In this document: positions 45,516 to 58,029 of the stretch, piece by piece
Position numbering within the stretch: the stretch's first letter is position 1
How the letters are laid out: each line of letters starts with the position of its first letter
Source of the DNA: Rhizobiaceae bacterium
Lineage (GTDB): Bacteria; Pseudomonadota; Alphaproteobacteria; Rhizobiales; Rhizobiaceae
Assembly: GCA_019635775.1 (NCBI GenBank)
Contig: JAHBYU010000002.1
Span: 310,001-374,000 of the forward strand
Length of the DNA stretch: 64,000 bases
Reading direction: 5' to 3'
The notes under the pieces: model-generated
Database searches by the model: none
What the model saw: the letters and a program-made list of their open reading frames with translations, nothing else
Told to the model about the DNA's origin: nothing
Made by a program: the position numbers and the translations under genes

Positions 45516-45719
45516 ATGCGCGCATTTATGTCAGCTTCAACCCTGCTCGCCGTTCTCGCGGTGACAGGATGCCAATACGATCCGTTTTACCAAGGACCGC
45601 CGCCGCCGATGAAGCCGATAGGCGCGCCATGCGGGTGGCATGCGGTGGATGCGGGAATCTGCCCGCGGCTGGGATATCGCGTTCCTGCTGGCGGAAACTA
45701 TTCCGGACCGGTGAGATGA
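45516..45719 (+). CDS. Small lipoprotein
   Basis: 67 aa with a lipobox (LAVTGC, C19) after a short signal peptide. The mature part is proline-rich (GPPPPMKPIGAPCGW) with two more cysteines (PCGWHAVDAGICPR). GAGGAACAC precedes ATG 45516. Unknown role at the envelope. Confidence 0.65.
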   Translation: MRAFMSASTLLAVLAVTGCQYDPFYQGPPPPMKPIGAPCGWHAVDAGICPRLGYRVPAGGNYSGPVR

Positions 45720-45930
45720 TCGTCGGCCAGGATTGGGCCGCTTGCGCGAAACAGTGTTTCTACGACAAACGCCCCTTTCCATAATCGCAGGCAGCCACTA
45801 TATGAGCACGGCTTCTCCAACAGACCTGACCGGATTGCGTCATGAACGCCGCGCGGTTTCGTTGGTAAGCATCCTTTTTGCGTCGGGATCGTTTGACGTA
45901 GGTTGGGCTGGCCGAGGCCAGAGGCATTAG

Positions 45931-46188
45931 ATGACCGAAAAGGCAATCGAATTCCTTCAGGAATGGATCAGCGAGAAGGTCCAGGCGCCGCAGGAGCCGA
46001 TAAAGCTCGAGCAGGAAGCCGGTATTCTCGCTCGCGAATGCGCAAAGCAGGCGGAAAACGCTGGCGTCAAACTTGAAGACATCGAAGAGGAGGTCGGCGA
46101 TCTCAAGGAATTGATCGCTACCAAGCTCGAGGATGCCGCCGAGGCGCAGAGAGAGGGAACAGAAACGCCCTCTCAGGATCGGGCCTAG
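45931..46188 (+). CDS. DUF768-like small acidic protein
   Basis: 85 aa, strongly acidic and helical (AIEFLQEWISEKVQAPQEP, LEDIEEEVGDLKELIATKLE). The pattern resembles the rhizobial DUF768 family, of unknown function. Its stop codon shares the CTAG tetranucleotide with the stop of the convergent metC gene. Confidence 0.6.
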   Translation: MTEKAIEFLQEWISEKVQAPQEPIKLEQEAGILARECAKQAENAGVKLEDIEEEVGDLKELIATKLEDAAEAQREGTETPSQDRA

Positions 46189-47360
46189 GTCGCCACGCGC
46201 GCCGCAGCGAGCCCACGGGCAAGGTCTGCCTTAAGATCGGTAACGTCCTCAAGGCCGATCTGCAACCGTACGAGCGGGCCGTCATAGTTTCCTTTCGCGA
46301 TTGTCCGATCCCTGAGCGAAACAAGCACTGCGAGGCTTTCATAGCCGCCCCAGGAATAACCAAGCCCGAAAATTCCGAGCGCGTCGAGAAACGCGTGCGC
46401 GACATGCGGGCCGTTGCCCTTCAGCACGACAGAGAACAATCCGCTCGCGCCCGAGAAGTCGCGCTTCCAGATCCGATGGTCCGGATGGCTTTCCAGTGCG
46501 GGATAGAGCACGCGGGCAACCCCGTCCTGCTGTTCGAGCCAGCGGGCGATCTCAAGCGTGCTTTCCTGGTGACGCTGCAACCTCACGCCCATCGTTCGCA
46601 GGCCGCGAAGCACTTGGTAGACATCGTCCGGTCCGGCCGAGCAGCCGAGCGCGGTGAAGGCTTTTTGCAGCTTCTCCCAGCACTGTTTGGTCGCAGATAC
46701 AGTTCCCAGAAGAACGTCCGAGTGACCGGCAGGATATTTCGTGGCGGCGTGAATGATGACGTCGACGCCGTAGTCGATTCCCCGGAAATAAAGCGCTGTG
46801 GCCCAGGTGTTGTCGAGCATGACGATCGCTCCCGCGGCATGGGCTGCGCGGGTGATCGCAGGAATATCCTGAACTTCGAACGTGTTGGACGCAGGGGATT
46901 CGGTAAGGACGACCTTGGTGTTTGGCCGAATCAGCGAGGCGATTCCTGCGCCGATGTGCGGGTCGTAATACTCGACATCAATGCCGAAGCGAGCCAGCAT
47001 GCTGTCGGCGAAATTCCGCGTGGGGAAGTAGACCGAATCGACAATAAGGACATGGTCGCCCGCTGACAGGAAGGCCATGAGCGGGAGCGCCACCGCCATG
47101 AGCCCGGATGGCACGATGACTGTTCCGGCCGCGCCTTCCATTTCATTGATCGCTGCGGCAAGCGCATCTGTCGTGGGCGTACCGTGGGTGCCGTAGGTGT
47201 ATTTCTGTGACCGTGCGGACAGCGTCGCCGCATTTGGAAACAGCACGGTCGAGGCGTGGACGACCGGCGGATTGACAAAGCCGAAATAGTCAAGAGGGTC
47301 GTTCCCCCCATGCGCCAGCCTGGTGTTCATGCCTGCATCTTCAGGAATTCTTTTCGCCAT
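46185..47360 (-). CDS. metC: Cystathionine beta-lyase
   Basis: 391-aa PLP enzyme of the Cys/Met metabolism family, releasing homocysteine from cystathionine. The PLP lysine is in IHAATKYPAGHSDVLLG; other marks are KYTYGTHGTPTTDAL, VMLDNTWATALYFRG and LGYSWGGYESLAV. The neighbour pair metC/aapJQMP is typical of rhizobia. AGAAGGA precedes ATG 47360. Confidence 0.92.
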   Translation of the reverse strand: MAKRIPEDAGMNTRLAHGGNDPLDYFGFVNPPVVHASTVLFPNAATLSARSQKYTYGTHGTPTTDALAAAINEMEGAAGTVIVPSGLMAVALPLMAFLSAGDHVLIVDSVYFPTRNFADSMLARFGIDVEYYDPHIGAGIASLIRPNTKVVLTESPASNTFEVQDIPAITRAAHAAGAIVMLDNTWATALYFRGIDYGVDVIIHAATKYPAGHSDVLLGTVSATKQCWEKLQKAFTALGCSAGPDDVYQVLRGLRTMGVRLQRHQESTLEIARWLEQQDGVARVLYPALESHPDHRIWKRDFSGASGLFSVVLKGNGPHVAHAFLDALGIFGLGYSWGGYESLAVLVSLRDRTIAKGNYDGPLVRLQIGLEDVTDLKADLARGLAAARVAT

Positions 47361-47695
47361 GGGGTCCTTCTCTGGAAAGGCGTGGAACGAGGCTGCCCGC
47401 CTCCCTTGTGCAACCGTGCCGGGGGAGGCTTGGGCCCGATCGCGACCAAGGGCGCGGCGCGCCAGCTTGCCTACGCAAAAATGACAAATCTGCCGTGGGG
47501 GCAAGGCTAAAGTATGCTTTTGGACGCGGCATTCGGATGGTCATTGTGCTTGACCTTGCTGGAATAATCGCCTTCGATACGGTCTCTGCTCGGGGGTAAG
47601 TGGGCTCGATCATCGATGCCTGAACCGGGGATGGGCCGGTCGACTGCCTCCGTGAAACAGGTTCGGTACCAAAAAACAACAAGGGTAAGAGGGTT
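47361..47695. promoter_or_regulatory. Divergent metC/aapJ intergenic region
   Basis: The 335-bp gap contains the promoters for metC (minus) and aapJQMP (plus). I looked for a SAM riboswitch and did not find a convincing one. No coding frame is supported. Confidence 0.4.
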
Positions 47696-48724
47696 ATGAA
47701 ACACACCATTGCAGCTATTCTTGGCATCGCGGCACTAGGCTTCGCTGCTTCGGCGGCTTCGGCCGACACGCTCGACGACGTCAAGGCGAAGGGCTTCATA
47801 CAGTGCGGCGTCAACACCGGCCTTGCAGGCTTTTCAGCGCCTGACGACAAGGGTGAATGGACCGGTCTTGACGTGGACTTCTGCCGGGCAGTGGCAGCAG
47901 CGGTGTTCGGTGACGGCTCCAAGGTGAAGTTCACGCCGCTCAGCGCCAAGGACCGCTTCACCGCGCTCCAGTCGGGTGAAATCGACATCCTTTCGCGCAA
48001 CACCACCTGGACGGTCAACCGCGACACGGCGCTCGGCCTGAACTTCGCAGGCGTGACCTACTTCGACGGCCAGGGTTTCATGATCAACGCCGCCAAGCTG
48101 CCAGGCGTGAACTCCGCGTTGCAACTCTCCGGCGCATCGGTCTGCGTGCAGGCCGGAACCACGACGGAACTCAACCTCGCCGACTACTTCAAGGCCAACA
48201 ATCTGGAATACAATCCGGTTGTCTTCGAGAAGATCGAGGAGGTCAATGCCGCGTACGATTCGGGACGTTGCGACGCCTACACGACCGACCAGTCTGGTCT
48301 ATACGCCATTCGCCTGACGCTCGCGTCGCCGGCCGACCATGTTGTGCTGCCGGAAATCATCTCCAAGGAGCCGCTCGGCCCGGCCGTCCGGCAGGGCGAT
48401 GACAAGTGGTTCGATATCGTCAAGTGGACCTATTTCGCGCTGCTGAACGCCGAGGAGCTGGGCATCACCAAGGCCAACGTCGAGGAGATGAAGAACTCCG
48501 CGAACCCGGAGATCAAGCGCATCCTCGGAACAGAGGCTGAAACCAAAATCGGCACCGATCTTGGTCTCGCCAACGACTGGGTCGTCAACATCGTGAAGAC
48601 GACGGGCAACTACGGCGAGATATTCGAAAACAATGTGGGCGCCGGCAGCCCGCTGAAAATCTCGCGCGGCATCAATGCCCTCTGGACCAAGGGCGGCCTG
48701 CAGTACGGGATGCCAATCCGCTGA
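47696..48724 (+). CDS. aapJ: General L-amino-acid ABC transporter, substrate-binding protein
   Basis: 342 aa with a signal peptide (cleaved near SAASA-DTLDD). SBP family 3: CGVNTGLAGFSAPDDKGEWTGLDVD, DRFTALQSGEIDIL and NADH-independent ligand-binding residues are as in rhizobial AapJ, the broad-specificity amino-acid binder. GGTAAGAGGG precedes ATG. Confidence 0.95.
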   Translation: MKHTIAAILGIAALGFAASAASADTLDDVKAKGFIQCGVNTGLAGFSAPDDKGEWTGLDVDFCRAVAAAVFGDGSKVKFTPLSAKDRFTALQSGEIDILSRNTTWTVNRDTALGLNFAGVTYFDGQGFMINAAKLPGVNSALQLSGASVCVQAGTTTELNLADYFKANNLEYNPVVFEKIEEVNAAYDSGRCDAYTTDQSGLYAIRLTLASPADHVVLPEIISKEPLGPAVRQGDDKWFDIVKWTYFALLNAEELGITKANVEEMKNSANPEIKRILGTEAETKIGTDLGLANDWVVNIVKTTGNYGEIFENNVGAGSPLKISRGINALWTKGGLQYGMPIR

Positions 48725-48731
48725 TCCGATC

Positions 48732-48762
48732 AAGGGCCGGGGTGTTAAAAGCCCCGGCCCTT
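48732..48762 (+). other. Intercistronic hairpin between aapJ and aapQ
   Basis: Perfect 11-bp stem AAGGGCCGGGG/CCCCGGCCCTT with a 9-nt loop, 8 nt after the aapJ stop. The weak T-tract (TT) suggests partial termination or 3' protection rather than full stop, which would raise binding protein over permease. Confidence 0.7.
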
Positions 48763-48786
48763 GAGCCTTGGAGAAGGGGAACCTCC

Positions 48787-49977
48787 ATGACTGCTCAAGA
48801 TGTCAATCGGGCGGGAGAGTCCTCCAGGACCTCGCTCATCTACGATCCAAGGGTAAGAAGCATCTTCTTCCAGGTGCTGCTCATCCTGTTGCTGGTGTTT
48901 GGCATCTGGTGGATCGTTGACAACACGATCGAGAACCTGCGCCGTTCCAATATCTCTACAGGCTTCGGATTCCTGCGCGGTCGCGCCGGTTTCGACATTT
49001 CGGTTTCCCTCATCCCGTATTCCTCGGATTCGACCTATGGCCGGGCGATTCTCGTGGGCCTCGTCAACACGCTCGTCGTGGCGGTTACCGGCATCATCAC
49101 GGCGACGATCCTGGGCTTCCTGGTCGGCGTTGCACGTCTGTCGCGCAACTGGCTGCTTCGCCAGATCGCAACGGTCTATGTGGAGGTCTTCCGCAACATT
49201 CCGCCTCTGCTTGTCATCTTCTTCTGGTATCTCGGCGTCCTTTCCATCCTGCCCGCGCCACGCGACAGCATCGAATTGCCGATGGGCTCCTATCTCAACA
49301 GCCGCGGCTTCTACTTTCCGCGCTTCATATGGGAGCAGGGCGCCTGGTTGGTGTTTGCAGGCTTCGTCGTCGGCTTGGCGCTTACATGGTTCGTGGCGCG
49401 GCGAGCGCGGGCGAGGCAGATGGCGACAGGCCAGCAATTTCCGGTCCTTTGGACCGGCCTTGGCCTGATCTTCGGGTTTCCTCTCCTGGGTTTCGCACTC
49501 GCGGGATTCCCGCTGACGCTTGAGTTTCCAGTCGCCGGTACGTTCAACCTGACCGGCGGTGTCAATGTGTCACCGGAATTCCTGTCGCTTTACCTCGCCT
49601 TGTCGTTCTACACTGCCGCGTTCATCGCCGAGATCGTTCGCGCCGGCATTCTCGGGGTAAGCGGAGGGCAGAGCGAAGCAGCGGCCGCACTCGGTCTGCG
49701 TCCGGGCAAGGTCCTTCGGCTGGTGATCATACCGCAGGCTTTGCGGATCATCATTCCCCCGCTGACCAGTCAGTATCTCAACCTTACGAAGAACTCTTCG
49801 CTAGCGGTCGCAATCGGTTATCCGGACCTCTATGCGATCGGCGGAACCATACTGAACCAGACCGGTCAGGCGATCGAGATTGTTGTGATATTCATGGTGA
49901 TCTATCTCAGCATCAGCCTGCTCACCTCTCTGTTCATGAACTGGTTCAACGCCAGAATCGCGCTGAAGGAGAGATGA
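48787..49977 (+). CDS. aapQ: General L-amino-acid ABC transporter permease
   Basis: 396-aa inner-membrane permease. The EAA loop is EAAAALGLRPGKVLRLVIIPQALRIIIPP. N-terminal segment LIYDPRVRSIFFQVLLILLL is typical of AapQ. GGAGAAGGGG precedes ATG 48787. Confidence 0.94.
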   Translation: MTAQDVNRAGESSRTSLIYDPRVRSIFFQVLLILLLVFGIWWIVDNTIENLRRSNISTGFGFLRGRAGFDISVSLIPYSSDSTYGRAILVGLVNTLVVAVTGIITATILGFLVGVARLSRNWLLRQIATVYVEVFRNIPPLLVIFFWYLGVLSILPAPRDSIELPMGSYLNSRGFYFPRFIWEQGAWLVFAGFVVGLALTWFVARRARARQMATGQQFPVLWTGLGLIFGFPLLGFALAGFPLTLEFPVAGTFNLTGGVNVSPEFLSLYLALSFYTAAFIAEIVRAGILGVSGGQSEAAAALGLRPGKVLRLVIIPQALRIIIPPLTSQYLNLTKNSSLAVAIGYPDLYAIGGTILNQTGQAIEIVVIFMVIYLSISLLTSLFMNWFNARIALKER

Positions 49978-49980
49978 CCC

Positions 49981-51138
49981 ATGCAAGAACATGACATGTC
50001 ATGGGTTCGCACGGAGATGGCGCTCGCCGAAGCGCCCCCCCGTACCGAGGCCGGCGCAGGCGCATGGATCCGCAAGAACCTCTTCGCCACCCCGGTGGAT
50101 GCGATCCTCACGATATTCTCGGCGCTTGTCGTCGCCTGGTTCCTGCCGCAGATTCTCAACTGGTCACTTTTCAACGCGGTATGGACAGGCGCGGACCGCA
50201 CTGCCTGCCTGACAGTCGATCAGGGCGGAAGCCTGCCTTCAGGCTGGTCCGGCGCATGCTGGGCTTTCGTGAACGCCAAGTTCGGGCAGTTCATGTTCGG
50301 ACGCTATCCGATTGACGAACGCTGGCGCGTCATCCTGACTGCGGTGATTTTCGTGGCGCTGCTGGCGCCGCTGCTCATCCCGCGGGTGCCCTACAAGCGG
50401 CTCAACGCGATCCTGTTCTTCGCGGTGTTCCCGTTCATCGCTTACTTCCTGCTGGTTGGCGGCTTCTTCGGTCTTCCTTACATCGAGACGTCGCTCTGGG
50501 GCGGACTGCTGGTAACGCTGGTGATCTCTTATGTGGGCATCGTGGTTTCGTTGCCATTGGGCATAATCCTGGCGCTCGGAAGACGCTCGAAGATGCCGAT
50601 CATCAAGTTGATCTGCGTCATTTTCATCGAAACCGTGCGCGGTGTGCCGCTGGTCACGGTGCTTTTCATGGCAAGCTTCATGCTGCCGCTGTTCGTGCCG
50701 CCGGGCATGACGTTCGACAAGTTCCTGCGAGCACTCGTGGGCGTTGCGCTCTTCGCGTCGGCCTATATGGCGGAGGTCGTGCGAGGGGGCCTTCAGGCGA
50801 TACCGAAAGGCCAGTACGAGGGCGCTGATTCGCTCGGGCTGGGCTACTGGCAGAAAATGGGCCTGATCGTTATGCCGCAGGCTCTGAAGCTCGTTATCCC
50901 CGGCATCGTCAACACGTTCATCGGCATGTTCAAGGACACGACGCTGGTGCTGATCATTTCGATGTTCGACCTGCTGGGAATCGTCAAGCAGCACCTTTCG
51001 GACGCCAACTGGGCGACGCCACAGACCGCCAAGAGCGGTCTCGTGTTCGCCGCAATTGTCTTCTGGTTGTTCTGCTTCGGCATGTCACGATATTCGATCT
51101 ACATGGAACGCCGGCTCGACACCGGTCACAGACGATAA
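49981..51138 (+). CDS. aapM: General L-amino-acid ABC transporter permease
   Basis: 385-aa permease partner of AapQ. Its EAA loop is [29 protein letters not shown]. Spacing of 3 bp from aapQ and 10 bp to aapP shows an operon. AAGGAGAG precedes the ATG. Confidence 0.94.
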   Translation: MQEHDMSWVRTEMALAEAPPRTEAGAGAWIRKNLFATPVDAILTIFSALVVAWFLPQILNWSLFNAVWTGADRTACLTVDQGGSLPSGWSGACWAFVNAKFGQFMFGRYPIDERWRVILTAVIFVALLAPLLIPRVPYKRLNAILFFAVFPFIAYFLLVGGFFGLPYIETSLWGGLLVTLVISYVGIVVSLPLGIILALGRRSKMPIIKLICVIFIETVRGVPLVTVLFMASFMLPLFVPPGMTFDKFLRALVGVALFASAYMAEVVRGGLQAIPKGQYEGADSLGLGYWQKMGLIVMPQALKLVIPGIVNTFIGMFKDTTLVLIISMFDLLGIVKQHLSDANWATPQTAKSGLVFAAIVFWLFCFGMSRYSIYMERRLDTGHRR

Positions 51139-51148
51139 GGAATAGCGA

Positions 51149-51952
51149 ATGGCTAGGGAAAACGCGGTGAACGCCGAAGAGATCAGCGTCGATGCGCAGA
51201 AGATGCACATTTCTGATACGGATGTGGCGGTGGAAATCATCGGCATGTCAAAGTGGTACGGGGAATTCAACGTGCTCAAGGACATCAATCTGAAGGTCAT
51301 GCGCGGCGAGCGCATCGTGATCTGCGGGCCGTCCGGCTCCGGCAAGTCGACGATGATCCGCTGCATCAACCGGCTGGAGGAACACCAGAAGGGACGCATT
51401 ATCGTTGATGGAAAGGAACTGACGAACGACCTCAAGAAGATCGACGAGGTTCGCCGTGAGGTCGGCATGGTCTTCCAGCACTTCAACCTGTTTCCCCACC
51501 TGACGATCCTTGAGAACTGCACGCTCGCGCCGATATGGGTGCGCAAGATGCCCAAGAAGGAAGCCGAGAAAGTCGCCATGCACTTTCTCGAGCGGGTCAA
51601 GATCCCCGAGCAGGCGAACAAGTATCCGGGCCAGCTTTCGGGCGGCCAGCAGCAGCGCGTGGCAATTGCCCGCTCGCTCTGCATGAACCCACGGATCATG
51701 CTGTTCGACGAGCCGACCTCCGCGCTCGATCCAGAAATGATCAAGGAGGTTCTGGAAACGATGGTCAGTCTTGCCGAGGAAGGTATGACCATGCTGTGCG
51801 TGACGCACGAGATGGGCTTTGCCCGCAAGGTTGCGAACCGGGTCATCTTCATGGATGCGGGACAGATCGTCGAGGAGAACACACCGGCCGAGTTCTTCGA
51901 CCATCCGCGCCACGAGCGCACGAAGCTCTTCCTCAGCCAGATTCTGCACTGA
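51149..51952 (+). CDS. aapP: General L-amino-acid ABC transporter ATPase
   Basis: 267 aa. Walker [10 protein letters not shown] (60-68), ABC signature [16 protein letters not shown], Walker [17 protein letters not shown]-loop VTHEMGFA. Energises AapQM. Confidence 0.96.
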   Translation: MARENAVNAEEISVDAQKMHISDTDVAVEIIGMSKWYGEFNVLKDINLKVMRGERIVICGPSGSGKSTMIRCINRLEEHQKGRIIVDGKELTNDLKKIDEVRREVGMVFQHFNLFPHLTILENCTLAPIWVRKMPKKEAEKVAMHFLERVKIPEQANKYPGQLSGGQQQRVAIARSLCMNPRIMLFDEPTSALDPEMIKEVLETMVSLAEEGMTMLCVTHEMGFARKVANRVIFMDAGQIVEENTPAEFFDHPRHERTKLFLSQILH

Positions 51953-52003
51953 GCGGATCGAAATAGCTCGGGCGGTGCCGAAGGCATTGCCCGCGCTCGC
52001 CGC

Positions 52004-53230
52004 TCATGGCTGCTGGGCGGCCGGCCTCCATCCATAAAGCCAGTCAAGGCTGGCGGCCAGCTTCTCGGGCTTTCGTGAGCGCAGCGCGATGTTGCGGACC
52101 ATCGCGGCCACGCCGGCCGCATGCCATGTGAAGCGGTTGAAGTCGCCGCGGCGCGCAACGCGCTCGATGCGCCGGCGACGTTGCGCTTCCCAAGCTGACA
52201 GGGCAGCAGAAAGCTTGCCGGGCTGGGCCAGAACCGCTGCTGCGAGGGTGTCTGCGTCCTCGATTGCCATGGCCGCGCCCTGTGCCGCATAGGGCGTCAT
52301 CGCGTGGGCCGCGTCACCGATCAGGGCGATGCCGCCGGGCGCTGTCCAAGGCCCCGCGCGCGATACAGTGTGGATCGGCCAGACCGTCCATTCACCGACA
52401 TCGTCCGCGAGTCGCAGCAGGTCAGGGGCAGTCTGACCCATCGCCCGCTTGAGGACCGTGTTGTCCAGCGTGGCCGACCATGTTTCCTCGGCGAGCCTGC
52501 CTTGCGTGAAGGCCACGACGTTCAACGCACCGCCGGCCTTGACCGGGTAGGTGACAAGGTGAAAGCCAGGTGCCAAGAACGCATTGACCGTCCCGCCGAC
52601 GCCGATTGCCGCGAGCGACCGGCCGGCAGGGCTGTCTGCGCGCACGGTGCGCCGCCACGCCACGTGGCCGGAGAACTGGCTGGCGGTGTCGGCTCCGCCC
52701 GTCAGGCGGCGCAGGCCAGACCAAACGCCGTCCGCAACGACAAGCATCATGCCCGAAACCTGCTCAAGCCCGGCTGATGTCTCGACGGAGACCGTCACTC
52801 CCAGGGGATGCAGTGTGACATCGCGAACGGTCGCGCCGGTCGTGAGGTCGATGCCCGGCTCGCGCAAGACGTGAGCCAGAAGGGCTCCTTGAAGATCGGC
52901 GCGGTGCGCCGTTAGATAGGGCGACTTCCAGCGCCGTTCGGCGAAATCGCCAAGCGCAACGCGGCCGAGTTCTGCGAGGCTGGCAGCATCGCGCAACACA
53001 ACCGCTTCCGGCCTGACTGCGGCATTTTGCAGGCCGGACAGGACTCCCAGCCGTTCGAGGATACCGGTCGCATTTGGGGAAAGCTGCAAGCCGGCGCCCA
53101 CTTCGTCGAGTCGCTGTGCGCGCTCGAAGACAGTAACCGGATAACCGCGCATGGCGAACGCCAAAGCCGCAGTCAGGCCCGCAATGCCTGCTCCGGCAAT
53201 GATGATCTGCCGCGACCGCGCTTCGTCCAT
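52004..53230 (-). CDS. FAD-dependent aromatic-ring monooxygenase
   Basis: 408 aa, PHBH/salicylate-hydroxylase type. The FAD Rossmann motif IIIAGAGIAGLTAALAF (9-25), the second FAD site GGIALIGDAAHAMTPYAAQGAAMAIEDA, and VVADGVWSGLRRL (DG motif) are all present. Substrate unknown; the group includes 3-hydroxybenzoate and salicylate hydroxylases. Upstream neighbour on this strand is the zinc-finger gene. Confidence 0.88.
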   Translation of the reverse strand: MDEARSRQIIIAGAGIAGLTAALAFAMRGYPVTVFERAQRLDEVGAGLQLSPNATGILERLGVLSGLQNAAVRPEAVVLRDAASLAELGRVALGDFAERRWKSPYLTAHRADLQGALLAHVLREPGIDLTTGATVRDVTLHPLGVTVSVETSAGLEQVSGMMLVVADGVWSGLRRLTGGADTASQFSGHVAWRRTVRADSPAGRSLAAIGVGGTVNAFLAPGFHLVTYPVKAGGALNVVAFTQGRLAEETWSATLDNTVLKRAMGQTAPDLLRLADDVGEWTVWPIHTVSRAGPWTAPGGIALIGDAAHAMTPYAAQGAAMAIEDADTLAAAVLAQPGKLSAALSAWEAQRRRRIERVARRGDFNRFTWHAAGVAAMVRNIALRSRKPEKLAASLDWLYGWRPAAQQP

Positions 53231-53239
53231 GAAGCGGGG

Positions 53240-53485
53240 TCAGGCAGCCTGGTGGAGGTAAAGACAGTTTGCCGGGCGTGTCTCGTCCGCGCGAAGCGAA
53301 CTGTCATAGCGATAGAGGGTCGAGCAATACGGGCAGACCAATTCGCTGTCCGCGCCCATGTCGAGGAATACATGCGGATGGTCGAAGGGTGGATTTGCCC
53401 CGACGCACATGAATTCCTTGACGCCGATGTCGATCGCCGCATGGCCCGCGTCGTTCTGGAAATGGGGAATGGAACCGCCTGCCAT
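53240..53485 (-). CDS. NDUFS6-like zinc-finger protein (zf-CHCC)
   Basis: 81 aa. Cysteine/histidine ligands C27, H38, C51 and C54 (MCVGA ... HPHVFLDMG ... LVCPYCSTLYRYD) match the zf-CHCC family, the bacterial counterpart of the 13-kDa complex I subunit NDUFS6. In mitochondria it is needed for assembly and lies next to NDUFS4. Located 10 bp before the monooxygenase gene. Confidence 0.88.
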   Translation of the reverse strand: MAGGSIPHFQNDAGHAAIDIGVKEFMCVGANPPFDHPHVFLDMGADSELVCPYCSTLYRYDSSLRADETRPANCLYLHQAA

Positions 53486-53649
53486 TTTGATGCTCCGTCA
53501 GCCGCTGCCGCAGTTTGGTGAAGTAGCGTTTGTCGCATATCCTTATGCTTTGCAAGCCATGTGAAATCAAACTGTCGCAAAAGCCTGCCAGAGGGTAGAT
53601 TGCGCCGAAACAGGCGCTTGTGACGATTGAAACAAGGGTTACGCGAGAC

Positions 53650-55856
<2,207 letters not shown>

Positions 55857-55860
<4 letters not shown>

Positions 55861-57368
55861 TTTCGCTTTCCCAGGGGCGGCTGCAGGACCGCAGGCCGCT
55901 CTCCATCATTGACATCGGATCGAACTCGATCCGGCTGGTTGTCTATGAAGGCATTGCGCGCTCGCCGACCACGCTCTTCAACGAGAAGATGCTGGCTGGT
56001 CTCGGTCGCGGGCTGGTCACGACCGGAAAACTCGATCCCGACGGCGTCACGCGAGCCATGGAGGAGTTCCGCCGGTTCCGTGCCCTGTCGGAGCAGGCCG
56101 GTGCCGAAAAGCTCTATGTCATTGCTACTGCCGCAGCCCGCGAAGCGGAGAACGGCGCGGACTTCATCCATCGCGCCGAGGAGATTCTCGGAACCGAGAT
56201 ACGCGTTCTTTCTGGCCGCGAGGAGGCATACTACTCCGCGCTTGGCGTTATTTCCGGCTTCCATCTGGCCGACGGCGTTGCGGGCGACCTGGGCGGCGGC
56301 AGCCTCGAACTGGTCGATGTAAGGGCGGAAGCGGTCGGGGAGGGCATTACACTGCCGCTTGGCGGCCTGCGCCTGCAGGACATGGCCAAAAGCTCGCTTT
56401 CGGCCGCCGCCAAGATCACGCGCGAAGAGATAGCCCGCGCCGACCTGTTGCAAGGCGGAGAAGGACGTCCGTTCTATGCAGTGGGTGGGACGTGGCGTAA
56501 CCTCGCGCGCCTGCACATGATCACCACCAACTATCCGCTGGCGGTGATGCATCACTACGAGATGAACATCGCTAACTCGGTCGGCTTCCTGCAGAAGGTT
56601 GCCCGTGGCGACATCGAGAAGATCAAGGGCATCGAGGGCGTATCCAAGGCGCGCCGGGCGCTTCTGCCTTATGGCGCGATCGTGCTTTTGGAAATCATAC
56701 AGGCCATGCGCCCGTCGCAGATCGTGGTTTCGGCTCTGGGCGTACGCGAGGGATTCCTCTATTCGCTGCTGACCGAGGAAGACCGGCGGATCGATCCGCT
56801 GATCTCTGCATCCGAGGAACTGGCGCTGTTGCGCGCACGCTCCGTGACCCATGCGCGCGAACTTGTTGACTGGACCGGCGAGGCGCTCGCCGCTTTCGAT
56901 CTCGTCGAGACCGTCGAAGAACAGCGCTACAGGCAGGCGGCGTGCCTGCTGGCGGACATCGGCTGGCGCGCGCATCCCGAATATCGCGGCACGCAGTCGG
57001 CCAACATCATTGCGCACGCTTCCTTCATCGGCGTCGACCATCCGGGGCGGTTGTTTCTCGCTCTGGTGAACGCGTTCCGCAATGACGGCGTCTTCAACGA
57101 TTCGATCGCATCCGAACTGAAGGCCCTTGCAACGCCGCGCTATGTCGAGCGTGCGCGGCTTCTGGCAGCCATGATGCGCGTTGTCTATCTGCTCACCGCT
57201 TCGATGCCGGACGTGATGCCGCGGCTGAAATGGGAAAAGCGCGACGACGGGGTACTTGTGCTCGTCATTCCGGCCGATCTCGCCGGCCTGTACGGGGAGC
57301 GGCCGGTCGGGCGTCTCGCGCAACTGGCGAAGATTTCCGGGAAGAAACTGGAAATGACGGTCGCCTGA
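55857..57368 (+). CDS. ppx: Exopolyphosphatase/pppGpp phosphatase
   Basis: 503 aa of the Ppx/GppA family (actin-like ATPase fold): [32 protein letters not shown]-terminal HD-like helical domain follows ([17 protein letters not shown] ... [16 protein letters not shown]). Translationally coupled to ppk (ATGA), giving a matched make/break pair for polyphosphate. Confidence 0.95.
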
Positions 57369-57449
57369 CGATTTTCCCGTGTCAAAGGCCATGCCCGATG
57401 ATGCGCGCCTGACGGACGGCGTGGATCGAATTTCTTCCGCCTCTACGCA

Positions 57450-57480
57450 AAAAGCCCGGATCGCTCCGGGCTTTTGCTTT
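57450..57480. terminator. Bidirectional terminator after ppx
   Basis: Stem AAAGCCCGGA/TCCGGGCTTT (57451-57460/57465-57474) with a TCGC loop and flanking A and T runs, shared by the converging ppx and doxX genes. Confidence 0.9.
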
Positions 57481-57494
57481 CGGATCGGGTTCGA

Positions 57495-57914
57495 TCAGCC
57501 GCGGCGGGCGTCGACTGAAAGTGCGCCGGCGCCGCTTGCCACCAGGGCGAGGAAGCCGCCGGTGATGGCGAGGTTCTTCATGAAGAACAGCTGCTGAACC
57601 TGATCGGCGAGGTTGGTGTGGGCGATAAGGGTCGCGCCAATCGTGAATGCCGCGAGAACCAGCGCGGCGATGCGGGTCTGGTAGCCGACGAGGATCGCGA
57701 GGCCGCCAACCAGTTCAAGCAGGCCGACAAGAACGGCAACCACGGTGGGAGCCGGCAGGCCGAGGCTGCCGAACCAGCCGGCCGTGCCGGCTATCGCCGT
57801 CAGCTTGCCATAGCCGGCGACGATGAACATGATGGAGAGCAGCACGCGGCCGACGAGGATGGCAAGCGAGTTGCTCGAACTGGTCGTCTGGGCGACCGTT
57901 GCAGAAGTGGACAT
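57495..57914 (-). CDS. DoxX-family membrane protein
   Basis: 139 aa, four helices. ILVGRVLLSIMFIVAGYGKL and LLELVGGLAILVGYQTRIAAL match DoxX. Members are linked to redox/stress functions but this one has no assigned role. Upstream, two direct GTTCACA copies (57970-57976, 58002-58008) may be a regulator site. Confidence 0.87.
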   Translation of the reverse strand: MSTSATVAQTTSSSNSLAILVGRVLLSIMFIVAGYGKLTAIAGTAGWFGSLGLPAPTVVAVLVGLLELVGGLAILVGYQTRIAALVLAAFTIGATLIAHTNLADQVQQLFFMKNLAITGGFLALVASGAGALSVDARRG

Positions 57915-58029
57915 CGGAATTCTCCATTGAGGAAGTGAACTTGTGGCGCAGATATAGCCGCCGCCGCCTGTTCACAGAAGATACGGAATTCCCGACACTT
58001 CGTTCACAAAAGGAGAACGTTGCGATTTA

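Noticed and set aside
47361-47695. SAM riboswitch upstream of metC
   Set aside because: Only a short CTAAAG-type match occurs, on the wrong strand for metC; no aptamer fold could be drawn.
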